A stretch of 64,000 nucleotides of DNA from CAZPUI01 sp964415525 (lineage in GTDB: Bacteria > Acidobacteriota > Holophagae > Holophagales > Holophagaceae), in contig CAYQAS010000005.1 of NCBI GenBank assembly GCA_964415525.1, positions 11,017-75,016 of the forward strand, in the 5' to 3' direction. The notes beneath the pieces were generated by a model, which worked only from the letters and a program-made list of their open reading frames with translations, was not told where the DNA came from and searched no databases. Made by a program: the position numbers and the translations under genes. Position 1 is the stretch's first letter; every line of letters begins with the position of its first letter. This document shows positions 9,601 to 17,818 of this stretch, one piece after another.

Positions 9601-9702
9601 GGTGGCGTCATAGGAACGTACCGAGAAGCGACCGATGCCCTGCCCCTGCAAACCGACCGCAAGGGCCAGCGCCAACAAGGCTCGAACCGCCACTCCTGCC
9701 AT
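6688..9702 (-). CDS. Two-component propeller sensor kinase with degenerate ATPase domain
   Basis: 1004 residues. A signal peptide is followed by a long periplasmic beta-propeller region of Reg_prop repeats (phrases such as GMIWAGAGEGLF, NLWVSALGLHRV, GRVWVGTGNGLSV, GEVWVGTSFGLGRL). Then come a Y_Y_Y-like Ig domain (YEMQLDDAQAW), one membrane segment near residue 730 and a coiled coil. The dimerisation domain has a normal H box, LNHELRNPLSS, with His at residue 794. The ATPase part is unusual: the N box reads VLNSLLRLGAES, so both usual Asn positions are lost, and the G2 box reads HPAALELTI instead of GTGLGLAI; only DDGAP resembles the G1 box. GGAGG lies 8 bases before the ATG. No receiver domain is fused and none lies next to it. 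It may not bind ATP normally. Confidence 0.88.
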   Translation of the reverse strand: MAGVAVRALLALALAVGLQGQGIGRFSVRSYDATHGLNAPFPHTLVQDAQGMIWAGAGEGLFKGDGRRFEQVPVPGGEILARCLVVDPDNTLWMATAAGLFRLPSGGARVEAVTSGLPRAGILGLARDAEGRHWLVADGGPYVEVAPLQFAPAPGWPSDQKAVGLVSGGEHMRVLTASSILTWDRRSRWRVTPGPPLPLGDRSRLAAMDGDGQLWVGSMRGLWRRTASGWVDLHSRTLSRLVTSLICDRTGDLWLTGRFGIVKARGDRWEPLPPSDQVPMNQARSTLVDWDGNLWVSALGLHRVLGWGQWQTYTTVHGLPALDVWGVLRDRHGRVWVGTGNGLSVGEGGGWRTLVARQSVSTIAEAPDGSLWVGGGEDASVLRIDSQTFAKERVPILPGAMGSFARGFAFRGDEVWVASLIHGTYAGKRVGRGWQWHKVVPPGGEHEQQVYLSQDRQGRIYLPNSARTHVREGDRWWVIPNRNQGVPYIAELGLDGDLWMGSYGTPQLERYRWTSGGPVHAEPLPVPQLRPGLHLYNLVVDGKGRFWLGTSQGLLRMEPGDPLATVRYTSSDGLPSQDCNRGGLAVAPEGEVWVGTSFGLGRLRELTGLPRPPLRAPVVSGIQLHDCVLPGLPAVRAFAPGHRTMVWHLSVPTFSLQDSLQYEMQLDDAQAWMPLPQPSLGFSGLAPGPHQVRLRARLPEGRVSPVAAIDFTLLPLWWERLWVRLAGAVLLLAGAAGGVLRRLRRVRLRNRWLEGVVAEHTADLRAANAQLQEARDLLERSARGRSAYIASLNHELRNPLSSILLYAEMMLDSAPDAASAQGAFRQIHEAGLKVQGLIGGILDLAKLEAGVVSPRIERVEAHLVCSDAGLQAGALLRNRGSRLEMACEPCSLVTDVSLLRRVLNSLLRLGAESVERGTLGLSARRDGDGLRVEVWDDGAPLSEQQLSLLFLDFAQDWTVRTIPWHPAALELTICRRFIELLGGSLEAETGPGIGKRFVLCLPLG

Positions 9703-9742
9703 TCCGGGGCCTCCAGCCCTCCTTTCGGATCATTTCTGGCGT

Positions 9743-12310
9743 TCAGTGATGATTTTTCGTCGCATCAACATGATTCGCCTGTATTTGCACAGCTCGCTCC
9801 AGCCCATCCAATGAAATGTCGAGCGTACGCCTCAGGGCCGGGATGGAGAGGGCGTCGCGAACGGTCTTCACATCTGCGACGACCTCTATGCCGGACTGGC
9901 CACCGAGGATCGCGCGGGTCCACCCCTGTGGGAAGAAGATGTCCCCCGTGCGCCGGATCTCTTCCAGCATCTCCAGCCCCGGTTTCACGAGCGGCCGGGA
10001 AACCGCGGCCCGCAGGGGATGATGGAGGAATCGCATCCCCTCCTGTACCCAAGCCTCGCGACTGCGGTTGGGCAGCTGGCGCAAGGATTCGAACCACGCT
10101 CGACGCGCTGCCGGATCCGCATCCAGTGCGGGCATCAGGTATGCGAAGCGAGCCTTCTCGTCCGGTTCCGGAATCCGACCTAACTCTTCCGCCAGGATGC
10201 CCTTCCAACCTGCAACCTCGTGAAGCGCCAGGATCTGGGCCACCCGGCGGAGGTCCCGATCGGAGAGGGTCAAGCCTTCCACCTGCGTTTGGCGCCGCCA
10301 GAGGCGTTCCAGCCGCGCGAGACCGTCCGGAGTCATGGTCAGATCCCGCAGCGCCTGGAAACACGCCCGCTTCTGGCTGGCAGAAGCCACCCGCGCAAGG
10401 TGCTGCTGCAGGGCCGCCTCCAGTCGAGCCGCCCACAACGTGCGTTCATCCGGCGCCAAGTGCCGCCAGAAGACGTCTTGCAGGCGACCCAATAGAAAAT
10501 CCAGGCTCAGGTCATCCGTCTCACGGGGAAGCGCCTTCAGGGCGAGTTCCAGGATGTGAGAAGACGGAACCTTCGCATCGAGGTGGCACTCCCAGAGCGC
10601 GACCCAGGCCGCACCGCGGGTCAGAGGATCCTGGATCTCAGGCAGGTGAGCCACCAGATGGGCGAGGGTCGCCGCATCCAGCGCGAAGTGGCCGTACCCG
10701 AGCCCCTGCCCCACTGGCAGCACGTAGCTCGGCGCCGCCAGCCCCCGGGCGGCACGGACCTCCGTCTCGGCCCCTTTCAGGTCCAGCTCGAAGGTCTTCG
10801 GGCCACCAGGGAATCCCACCACCACCTTCAGCCGCTGGGGCCACCGCATACCGCGCCCCAGAGGATCGGTCTGACGGAAAGCCAGCCGCACGATGCGCCC
10901 GTTCCGTAGTTCCAGCACGGTCTCCACAAGGGGCCGCCCCTTCCGCTCGACCCAGGCGCGATTCCAGCCCACAACGTCCTGGGAGGATTGGCGGTTGAGA
11001 ATGGCAATGAGGTCGGACCAATCGGCATTTCCGAAGGCGAAGGTCCGCAGGTATTCCCGAGTGGCCTTCTGGAACGCGGCGGGCCCCACCAGGGCCTCCA
11101 GGTTGCGCATGGCGATGGGAGCCTTGTCATAGATGATCGAGCCGTAGAGGCTGCCGGCATCCGCCAGGTTCGACAGTTCCTGGCGGATGGGATTGCTGCC
11201 CAGGGTCCGGTCCACGGAATAGGCCGCCGGATAGTGCCCGTAAAGGAAGGCCAGTTGGTGGTTCATCTCCGGGTAGCTGGGCTCGACGATCTTGTCCGCC
11301 ATGAGCCCGGCGAAGACCTCCTTCATCCAGACATCGCTGAACCAGCGCATGGTCACGAGGTCGCCGTACCAGAGATGCGCGGTCTCGTGGGAGATCAGGC
11401 TCGCCCGGCCCATTTGCTCATTGCGCGTGGCGCCTGCCTCCAGGAAGAGGCTGCTGGCCCTGTAGTAGATGGCGCCCGGATGCTCCATGCCCCCGAACTG
11501 GAAGGAGGGGATGGCGATGAAGTCGAATTTGCCAAAGGGGTAGGGATAGGCCGTGTCCTTCTCGAGCCATGCAAGGGCCGAGGCATGGAGGTCGAAGATC
11601 GCCTCGCGGTTGCGCTTGAAGCGTTCGGGATCTGTCTCCCGATGGAAGAGCCGGTACGTTCGGCCTGCGCGGACCGCCGTCTCCACCTGGAAGCGGCCTG
11701 CGGCGAAGGCGAAGAGGTAGGTGGGTAGCGGCTGCGTTTCCGCAAAGCGCAGGGTCTGGCGCCCGGCCTGAACCTCGGAGGCAACCTCCGCACCGTTGCT
11801 GAGGGCGACCCAGGCCCCCGGAACCCCTAGGCTGAGGGTGTAACGGGCCTTCAGATCCGGCTGGTCGAAGCAGGGTATGGCGCGATGGGCGCGGGCGGGC
11901 ACGAAGAGGCTGTAGAGGAAGTCTGGCTGCCGGTTGAGTGGGCCCGATCCCGCCACGAAATCGATGCCGACTTGTACCTGTCCTGACGCCGGCGTCGGCA
12001 CCTCCAGGTGACCGTTCACCAGCCGCCATGCAACGTTTTGACCCCCGACCCGGACCGCCTTGACCGCATCCACCCCGGCATCGAAATCCAGCACCAATGG
12101 CCCCTTCCCCGGTTTCAGGCGGGCGGAGACCTCCATCCGACCGGAGATCGGGGCAGTCTGGGACTCCGGCAAGTCCAGGTGGAGGCGGTAGCGCAGGTCC
12201 GAAATCCGATTCACCCGGGACCGTGCAAGCGCCTCAGGGATCCCCGGCTCGGGATCCGCGGCGCCCAGCAGGGGAGCGAGGGTCAGACAAAGGGGAAGCA
12301 GCGCGCGCAT
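9743..12310 (-). CDS. Secreted M1-family zinc aminopeptidase
   Basis: 855 residues with an N-terminal signal peptide (MRALLPLCLTLAPLLGAADP). The family signature is intact: the substrate-binding motif GGMEHPG replaces the usual GAMEN. The zinc site is HETAH (His308, Glu309, His312) with the third ligand Glu331 exactly 18 residues after His312, in WMKEVFA. Beta-barrel N-terminal domain, thermolysin-like middle and a long helical ERAP1-like C-terminal half follow the usual order. It should remove N-terminal residues from peptides in the periplasm or outside the cell. The gene lies in a row of - strand genes (PilT-like, this, propeller kinase), spaced 73 and 40 bases. Confidence 0.9.
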   Translation of the reverse strand: MRALLPLCLTLAPLLGAADPEPGIPEALARSRVNRISDLRYRLHLDLPESQTAPISGRMEVSARLKPGKGPLVLDFDAGVDAVKAVRVGGQNVAWRLVNGHLEVPTPASGQVQVGIDFVAGSGPLNRQPDFLYSLFVPARAHRAIPCFDQPDLKARYTLSLGVPGAWVALSNGAEVASEVQAGRQTLRFAETQPLPTYLFAFAAGRFQVETAVRAGRTYRLFHRETDPERFKRNREAIFDLHASALAWLEKDTAYPYPFGKFDFIAIPSFQFGGMEHPGAIYYRASSLFLEAGATRNEQMGRASLISHETAHLWYGDLVTMRWFSDVWMKEVFAGLMADKIVEPSYPEMNHQLAFLYGHYPAAYSVDRTLGSNPIRQELSNLADAGSLYGSIIYDKAPIAMRNLEALVGPAAFQKATREYLRTFAFGNADWSDLIAILNRQSSQDVVGWNRAWVERKGRPLVETVLELRNGRIVRLAFRQTDPLGRGMRWPQRLKVVVGFPGGPKTFELDLKGAETEVRAARGLAAPSYVLPVGQGLGYGHFALDAATLAHLVAHLPEIQDPLTRGAAWVALWECHLDAKVPSSHILELALKALPRETDDLSLDFLLGRLQDVFWRHLAPDERTLWAARLEAALQQHLARVASASQKRACFQALRDLTMTPDGLARLERLWRRQTQVEGLTLSDRDLRRVAQILALHEVAGWKGILAEELGRIPEPDEKARFAYLMPALDADPAARRAWFESLRQLPNRSREAWVQEGMRFLHHPLRAAVSRPLVKPGLEMLEEIRRTGDIFFPQGWTRAILGGQSGIEVVADVKTVRDALSIPALRRTLDISLDGLERAVQIQANHVDATKNHH

Positions 12311-12383
12311 GCTTCATCGTAATGCGAGGCCTGACGCTTCGACTGACGATCTGGACGACTGGCTGCACCAAACTCAGCGGAAA

Positions 12384-13922
12384 TCAGCTACCCACCTCGA
12401 TGCCCCGGGGATCGCAGTTGATGCCGACGCGTTTCGCGGCCTGGATGAAACTTTCCTTGTCCGGGCACTTCATGTACGCCTCCATCACCTCCACCTGTCC
12501 CGACTTGATGAGCTCGATGAGGGCGTCGTTCATGAGCTTCTGGCCATAGGCGCGGCCCGTCTGCATGGCGGATGGGATCTGGAAGTTCTTGCCCTCTCGG
12601 ATCAGATTGGCGATGGCGGGAGTGATGAAGAGGCTCTCCAGTGCCGCCACGCGCCCGCCGCCGATCTTCTTCAGCAGGCACTGGCTGATGCAGCACTTGA
12701 GCGCGTCCGCCAGCATCACCCGGATCTGCTGCTGCCGGTCCGAGGGGAACTGATCCACGATGCGGTCCACGGTGCCGATGGCGCTGTTGGTGTGCAGGGT
12801 TCCGAACACCAGATGCCCCGTGATGGCGGTCTCCAGGGCAATGGCGATGGTCTCCAGATCGCGCATCTCGCCCACGAGCACGACGTCGGGGTCCTCTCGC
12901 AGGGCCGCCCGCAGGCCGGACTTGAAGCTCTCGGTGTGCGTCCCGACCTCGCGCTGATTGATGAGGCACTTCTTGCGAGGATGCACAAACTCGTTGGGTT
13001 CCCGGATGGGGGGGTTGGATTCGGTGCGGGTGTCGTTGCCGAGGTCGACGTTGGCAGCCGGGGTCGTGGACTTGCCGCTCCCCGTGGGCCCCGTCACCAG
13101 CACGAGCCCCTTGGAGAGATCCGCAAGGCGGCGGATGGGATCCGGCAGCCCGAGCTTGTCAGGATCCGGGATCTCGTTGGGGATGACCCGAGCCACGAGG
13201 CCAGGCCCCTGCCGGTCCATGAAGTAGTTCACCCGCAACCGACAGCCGCCCTTGTCGAAGGGGTAGGCGAAGTCGGCATCGTGGCAGCTCTTGAAGCGCT
13301 CCCAGGACGGCTTGGGCGCCACGGCTTCCATCAGCTCCATGAGCTGATTCGGGCCTAGGATGCCGAAGTCGTGCAGTTCCTCCAGATCGCCGGAGATGCG
13401 GGCGGAAGGCGTCTCATAGCTCGTGCAGTGAAGGTCCGAGCCCCGGTGTTCCAGGAGCGCGGTGAACAGGGCTTCGGCGAGGGGATGGTTGCCGACCTCG
13501 GCCTCGACCTGCATGGGCGCCTCGTTTCCGGCTGCCGGTCTGGGACTGGGATCGTATTCCGCAGGGGGAGCGAAGCGGGAGGGCGTCGGCTCAGGCTCGG
13601 GTTCGCTTTCGGGGTGGTTCGGCACCGGACGCGCCTTGAGGGACGCGCCCTCTGCCCCCCGGGTGATCTTGATCCGATAGATCGTGTCCCCTAGGGGGTA
13701 GTCAAACATGGGTTCCCCACCGCCCTGCCAAGCGGTAAGAGCCTCTGGCGTCATGACTTCCTTCGCCAACAGCTCCACCATGGTGGCGGGCACCGGCGTC
13801 GGCAACAGGGGCGTGGCGCGCTCCTGGGCATCCAGAAGCACCGGCTGGGCGTTCGGCTCCATGAGGAGGGCGACGGATCCCCGAGCGGCAATGTGTGGAA
13901 GAAGCCGGTCCAACTGAGGCAT
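12384..13922 (-). CDS. PilT-like type IV pilus retraction ATPase with extra N-terminal domain
   Basis: 512 residues. A PilT/PilU-type hexameric ATPase begins near residue 165 with its N domain (LLEHRGSDLH). It continues with Walker A GPTGSGKST, Walker B-like LVGEMRDLET, the His box GTLHTNSA and the C-terminal segment ending in LMNDALIELI. Before it lies an additional 130-residue domain resembling a worn copy of the PilT N domain, then a Pro/Glu-rich linker. ATG at 13922 is preferred (GGAG 6 bases upstream); ATG 13946 is possible. A stretch of about 28 codons between Walker A and VHPRKK is abnormal: the usual TIEDPIEF reads PIREPNEF and several residues have become Pro or Asn. Base-call errors are likely there. 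Confidence 0.85.
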   Translation of the reverse strand: MPQLDRLLPHIAARGSVALLMEPNAQPVLLDAQERATPLLPTPVPATMVELLAKEVMTPEALTAWQGGGEPMFDYPLGDTIYRIKITRGAEGASLKARPVPNHPESEPEPEPTPSRFAPPAEYDPSPRPAAGNEAPMQVEAEVGNHPLAEALFTALLEHRGSDLHCTSYETPSARISGDLEELHDFGILGPNQLMELMEAVAPKPSWERFKSCHDADFAYPFDKGGCRLRVNYFMDRQGPGLVARVIPNEIPDPDKLGLPDPIRRLADLSKGLVLVTGPTGSGKSTTPAANVDLGNDTRTESNPPIREPNEFVHPRKKCLINQREVGTHTESFKSGLRAALREDPDVVLVGEMRDLETIAIALETAITGHLVFGTLHTNSAIGTVDRIVDQFPSDRQQQIRVMLADALKCCISQCLLKKIGGGRVAALESLFITPAIANLIREGKNFQIPSAMQTGRAYGQKLMNDALIELIKSGQVEVMEAYMKCPDKESFIQAAKRVGINCDPRGIEVGS

Positions 13923-14039
13923 GAACGCTCCGGAGAAGGCATCCATTGTAGAGGTGTCGAGTTTAACCCTGGGGTGCGGCACCCGAAATGGATTGAAGCA
14001 ACATCGGTTCACTCTTACTCGGCGGCTCTAGGAGGCCCA

Positions 14040-15203
14040 ATGAACATTCACGAGTACCAGGCAAAGGAACTGCTGCGCCGCTATGGCGTGGCGACGCCGG
14101 ACGGTCGTGTGGCGGCCAGTGCCGCAGAGGCGGCGGAGATCGCGCGTGGCTTCGGCGGCAAGGCCGTCGTGAAGGCCCAGATCCATGCCGGGGGCCGCGG
14201 CAAGGGCGGCGGCGTGAAGTTCGCCGACAGCCCCGAAGCCGCTGCCGAGAAGTGGACCGCCATGATGGGCATGAACCTCGTCACCCACCAGACGGGCCCC
14301 GAGGGCCGTCTGGTTCAAACGGTCTTCATCAGTGATCCCCAGGACATCGCCCGAGAGCTCTACCTCAGTCTGCTGGTGGACCGCGGCACCAGCCGGGTGG
14401 CCGTCCTCGCCTCCACGGAAGGCGGCATGGAGATCGAAGAAGTCGCTGAGAAGCACCCCGAGAAGATTGTCAAAGTCAGCATCGACCCCGCCCTGGGCCT
14501 CACGGGTCATCAAGCGCGCGCCGTCTGCTTCGGCCTGGGCCTCGAAGGGGCTGCTTTCAAGAGCGGCGTGGCCTTCCTCCAGAGCCTCTATAGGCTCTTT
14601 GTGGAGAAGGACTGCAGCATGGTGGAGGTCAATCCCCTGATCGTGACCACGGCAGGCGATGTCCAGGCCCTGGACTGCAAGATGGCCTTCGACGACAACG
14701 CCCTCTTCCGCCATGCGGACGTCCTCGCCTACCGCGACCTCAACGAAGAGGCTTCGGAGGAGATCGAAGCGTCGAAGTTCAACCTGAACTTCATCAAGCT
14801 CGACGGCACCATCGGCTGCATGGTCAACGGCGCCGGCCTCGCCATGGCCACCATGGACATCATCAAATACCACGGCGGCAGTCCTGCGAACTTCCTGGAT
14901 GTGGGCGGCGGCGCCTCTGAGGAGGCCGTGAAGAACGCCTTCCGCATCATCCTGCAGGACACGAGCGTGAAGGCCGTGATGGTCAACATCTTCGGCGGCA
15001 TCATGCGCTGCGACATCGTGGCCAAGGGCATCGTCAACGCCGCCAAGGAGATCGGTATCTCCGTCCCCGTCGTCGTTCGCCTGGAAGGCACCAATGTGGA
15101 GGAAGGCAAGCAGATCCTCGCGGAGAGCGGCTACAACCTCATCGTCGCCAGCGACATCAAGGACGCCGCCGAGAAGGCGGTCGCGGCTGCGGGGAAAAAC
15201 TGA
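14040..15203 (+). CDS. sucC: Succinyl-CoA ligase, beta subunit
   Basis: 387 residues, the normal length. Forms the ATP-grasp beta subunit of the TCA-cycle enzyme that makes ATP or GTP from succinyl-CoA. It starts with MNIHEYQAKELL, has the ATP-grasp phrase KAQIHAGGRGKGGGV near residue 45, the acidic metal site MVEVNPL and the C-terminal flavodoxin-like domain with NIFGGIMRCD. AGGAGG lies 4 bases before the ATG. The divergent PilT-like gene starts about 117 bases away, so the promoter is in that short gap. sucD follows after 102 bases that contain a dispersed-repeat-like element. Confidence 0.97.
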   Translation: MNIHEYQAKELLRRYGVATPDGRVAASAAEAAEIARGFGGKAVVKAQIHAGGRGKGGGVKFADSPEAAAEKWTAMMGMNLVTHQTGPEGRLVQTVFISDPQDIARELYLSLLVDRGTSRVAVLASTEGGMEIEEVAEKHPEKIVKVSIDPALGLTGHQARAVCFGLGLEGAAFKSGVAFLQSLYRLFVEKDCSMVEVNPLIVTTAGDVQALDCKMAFDDNALFRHADVLAYRDLNEEASEEIEASKFNLNFIKLDGTIGCMVNGAGLAMATMDIIKYHGGSPANFLDVGGGASEEAVKNAFRIILQDTSVKAVMVNIFGGIMRCDIVAKGIVNAAKEIGISVPVVVRLEGTNVEEGKQILAESGYNLIVASDIKDAAEKAVAAAGKN

Positions 15204-15283
15204 TTCACCACGGAAAACACGGAGGACACGGAGAAAACGCCAGACCGCTGCCCTCAATGTTCTCCCTTTGCTCCGTGGTTCAA
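15204..15283. repeat. Mosaic CACGGAG-type repeat element between sucC and sucD
   Basis: The spacer starts with three spaced ACGGA units (CCACGGAAAACACGGAGG, ACACGGAG) and ends with CTCCGTGGTTCAA, the inverted form of the first unit. Elements of this kind, built on CCACGGAG with inverted ends, occur dispersed between genes in many GC-rich bacteria. Only one copy is in this window. Its inverted ends could pair in the sucCD mRNA. Confidence 0.55.
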
Positions 15284-15305
15284 CGATTCGATTGAGAGGT
15301 ATTCC

Positions 15306-16181
15306 ATGTCTGTTCTGGTTGGCAATGACACGCGTTTGATCGTCCAGGGCATTACGGGCCGCGAGGGCCTGTTTCATGCGAAGGGTTGCCGGGATTACGG
15401 CACCCAGGTGGTCGGGGGCGTGACCCCCGGCAAGGGCGGCTCCGAAATCGATGGCTTTCCTGTTTTCAACACCGTGGCGGAGGCCCGCGCCAAGACGGGC
15501 GCCAACGCCACCATGATCTTCGTGCCCCCCGTCGCCGCCGCCGACGCCATCCTCGAAGCGCTGGATGCGGGCATCGAGCTCATCGTGGCCATCACGGAGG
15601 GGATTCCCGTCCTCGACATGGTGAAGGTGAAGCGGGTGCTGCCCGACTATCCCGGCAGCCGCCTCATCGGCCCCAACTGCCCCGGCGTCATCAGTCCCGG
15701 CAAGGCCAAGATCGGCATCATGCCGGGCCGCATCCACAAGCCCGGCCACGTGGGCGTCATCAGCCGCTCCGGCACCCTCACCTATGAAGCCGTCGGCCAG
15801 CTCACCGCCCTCGGCATCGGCCAGTCCACCTGCATCGGCATCGGCGGCGACCCTGTGAACGGCACGAGCCACATCGACGCTCTGAAACTCTTCGAAGCAG
15901 ATCCGGACACCGAGGCGATCATCATGATCGGCGAGATCGGCGGCAGCGCCGAGGAAGAGGCCGCGGCCTTCGTGAAGCAGTACGTCTCCAAGCCCGTCGT
16001 GAGCTTCATCGCTGGGCAGACCGCCCCTCCCGGACGCCGCATGGGCCACGCCGGCGCCATCATCAGCGGCGGCAAGGGCACCGCGGAGGAGAAGATGAAG
16101 GCGCTGGAAGCCGCGGGCATCACCGTGGTGAAGAGCCCCGCCGACATGGGTCGCGCCCTGGCCAACCTGCTCGGCAAGTAG
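15306..16181 (+). CDS. sucD: Succinyl-CoA ligase, alpha subunit
   Basis: 291 residues. Binds CoA and carries the phosphohistidine intermediate: the active His is in GHAGAIISGGKGT near residue 245. The CoA-binding N domain (VQGITGREGLFHAKGCRDYG) and the loop IGPNCPGVISP are typical. GAGAGGT precedes the ATG. It pairs with the sucC gene directly upstream, with which it forms the heteromeric enzyme. A hairpin 20 bases after the stop ends the operon. Confidence 0.97.
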   Translation: MSVLVGNDTRLIVQGITGREGLFHAKGCRDYGTQVVGGVTPGKGGSEIDGFPVFNTVAEARAKTGANATMIFVPPVAAADAILEALDAGIELIVAITEGIPVLDMVKVKRVLPDYPGSRLIGPNCPGVISPGKAKIGIMPGRIHKPGHVGVISRSGTLTYEAVGQLTALGIGQSTCIGIGGDPVNGTSHIDALKLFEADPDTEAIIMIGEIGGSAEEEAAAFVKQYVSKPVVSFIAGQTAPPGRRMGHAGAIISGGKGTAEEKMKALEAAGITVVKSPADMGRALANLLGK

Positions 16182-16200
16182 TTGAATTTCGGATAAAAGG

Positions 16201-16226
16201 AAGCGCGGCCCTCATAGGCCGCGCTT
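16201..16226. terminator. Hairpin terminator after sucD
   Basis: A perfect 10-bp stem (AAGCGCGGCC with GGCCGCGCTT) and a 6-base loop, between convergent sucD and the cytochrome gene. It probably serves both strands. Confidence 0.75.
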
Positions 16227-16243
16227 CTCCATATTTCCGGAGG

Positions 16244-16498
16244 CTACTTCTTGGCTTTGAAATCTTTGATCCAGTCCAGATCCACCTCTTCCGCCTTGGC
16301 CTTGGCCTTGCGGTCATGGAGATAGGTCCCCAGATCGTTCAGGTGCTTGGCGTCATTCTTGTCGGTATGGCAGGACTTGCAGTCCTCGATCTGTTTGAAA
16401 CCCTTGCCTTGGGCCTTTTTGACCCATGGGGTCTTAGCGGAAACGGGAAGTACGCAAATGGCCACGGCGGCGGTCAACAGGATGCGAAGGGTGCGCAT
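16244..16498 (-). CDS. Small periplasmic monohaem c-type cytochrome
   Basis: 84 residues. A signal peptide (MRTLRILLTAAVAICVLPVSA) is followed by a short basic mature protein with a single haem-binding motif CKSCH near residue 39. The many Lys residues and the small size fit a soluble electron carrier or a single-haem domain; there is no obvious distal Met motif. AAGGAGAA sits 5 bases before the ATG at 16498; an upstream in-frame start at 16525 would add residues before the signal peptide. The next upstream gene is the CsgG-like protein, whose stop is 71 bases away. Its redox partner cannot be told. Confidence 0.8.
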   Translation of the reverse strand: MRTLRILLTAAVAICVLPVSAKTPWVKKAQGKGFKQIEDCKSCHTDKNDAKHLNDLGTYLHDRKAKAKAEEVDLDWIKDFKAKK

Positions 16499-16569
16499 GG
16501 ATTCTCCTTCAGGAGCACAGTTCACCTGTTGAATCGGCGAACGGAGCCGAAAACTGAAGCTGCCAGACC

Positions 16570-17742
16570 TCAGAGTTCTTTCAAGAGCTCCGCCTTGCGA
16601 GCCTGGTATTCCTTTTCATCGATGAGCCCCTTCTTGTAGAGGCCGTTCAGTCGCTCCAGGCGTTCTTCCAGAGTCGCCTTGCCCGTGGCGGGAGGGGGCG
16701 TGGAACTGGTGGGGGGTGGAGGGGTTCCTCCCCCCTTCTGGAAGCCGACGCTCCGCGTCTCCACCCGCGCCATCTCCTGACGCAGGGCCTGGGCCTTCTC
16801 CAGCTCCTGCACGGATTCGCGGAAGATGCCGTTGTCCGTATCCGTGGTGCGCGCCGCCCGCAGAGCCGGAAGCGCCGCATCGTAATCGCCCAAGATGAAA
16901 TGGCACATTCCCACGTTGTAGTGGGTTCGGCCGAGGTATTTCGATCCGGCCTTGGGGTCCGCCTTTGCCTTTGCCAGGGCTTCCTGGGAGCGCCGCAGGG
17001 CCTCGGGATAGTCCTTGGCGTCCAGAGCGCGGTAGGCCTCCTTCATCCCGTAGTCCTTGTCGTCATAGAAGATCAGCTTCCGGCGTTCCTTCCAGGGCAG
17101 GAGTAGACGCACCACCTCCGTGCGCGCCTGACGGATGGCTTCCTCCTTCACGTCCGACTCGGAGGGGTATTCGGGGTAGCCGTCCCGGCTCGTGTTCTCC
17201 CGCTGGGGATCCAGGACGATGCGCCGGGCGCTGTAGATCTTGCCCGTGGCGGTATCGATGGCTTGGACCGAGGCCACGAAGTCCACCTGCGTCCGGGAAA
17301 TGTACGTGTGGGTGATCGTGATCTTGCCTTCCTTGTCCTTGTGCTCCCGCTCCTTGTGGGCTCGGTCCGGCTTCACCTTCATCGCGTGGACCGTGATGAG
17401 CAGCAGCACCGGTGAGCCGAGCACGCGCCCCATCTCCACCGCCATGTCCCCGTCCACCAACCCGGAGTTGCTGAACTTCTGCTCCGTCAGCAGCTTGGAA
17501 GTGGCGGTGCGGTCCACGATATCAATGCCGCCCATGGCCATCAGTTCCGAGATGCAGGCGGAGACGAAATCCTCGGTGGCGTCGTTGTCCGACGGGGCGA
17601 AGGCCACCCGGGACACCTTCAGTCCGAGGGCAGGCGGATGGGTGAGTTCCACCTGGACATCGGGATTGAACAAGCGCTGAAACAGCTGCGCATGGGCCGT
17701 AGGAGCCAGGGTGACGAGGAGCACGGGAACGAGAGCTCGCAT
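16570..17742 (-). CDS. Secreted CsgG-like protein with TPR part and C-terminal SHOCT domain
   Basis: 390 residues with a signal peptide ending in APTAHAQ. The first 220 residues resemble the CsgG/lipoprotein-associated fold (VSRVAFAPSDNDATEDFVSACISELMAMGGIDIVDR, then GLVDGDMAVEMGRVLGSPVLL), though no lipobox is present. A helical TPR-like part follows (YRALDAKDYPEALRRSQEALAKAK, HYNVGMCHFILGDYDAALPALRAA), then a Pro/Thr linker. The last 33 residues form a SHOCT domain (LEERLERLNGLYKKGLIDEKEY), a short oligomerisation module. ATG at 17742 has GGAG 9 bases upstream; longer frames read through a Pro/Arg-rich non-coding stretch. Function unknown; an envelope stress or assembly role is a guess. Confidence 0.78.
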   Translation of the reverse strand: MRALVPVLLVTLAPTAHAQLFQRLFNPDVQVELTHPPALGLKVSRVAFAPSDNDATEDFVSACISELMAMGGIDIVDRTATSKLLTEQKFSNSGLVDGDMAVEMGRVLGSPVLLLITVHAMKVKPDRAHKEREHKDKEGKITITHTYISRTQVDFVASVQAIDTATGKIYSARRIVLDPQRENTSRDGYPEYPSESDVKEEAIRQARTEVVRLLLPWKERRKLIFYDDKDYGMKEAYRALDAKDYPEALRRSQEALAKAKADPKAGSKYLGRTHYNVGMCHFILGDYDAALPALRAARTTDTDNGIFRESVQELEKAQALRQEMARVETRSVGFQKGGGTPPPPTSSTPPPATGKATLEERLERLNGLYKKGLIDEKEYQARKAELLKEL

Positions 17743-17818
17743 GGGACATCTCCAGTCGGGATGGGGCTTCAGCCTCGCATCGGAAGAAGATGCAGTCCAC
17801 TTGGATCCGGGATGGTGC

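Noticed and set aside
14028..16049. Long - strand open frame opposite sucC and sucD
   Set aside because: His/Ala/Asp-rich shadow of two firmly identified + strand genes.
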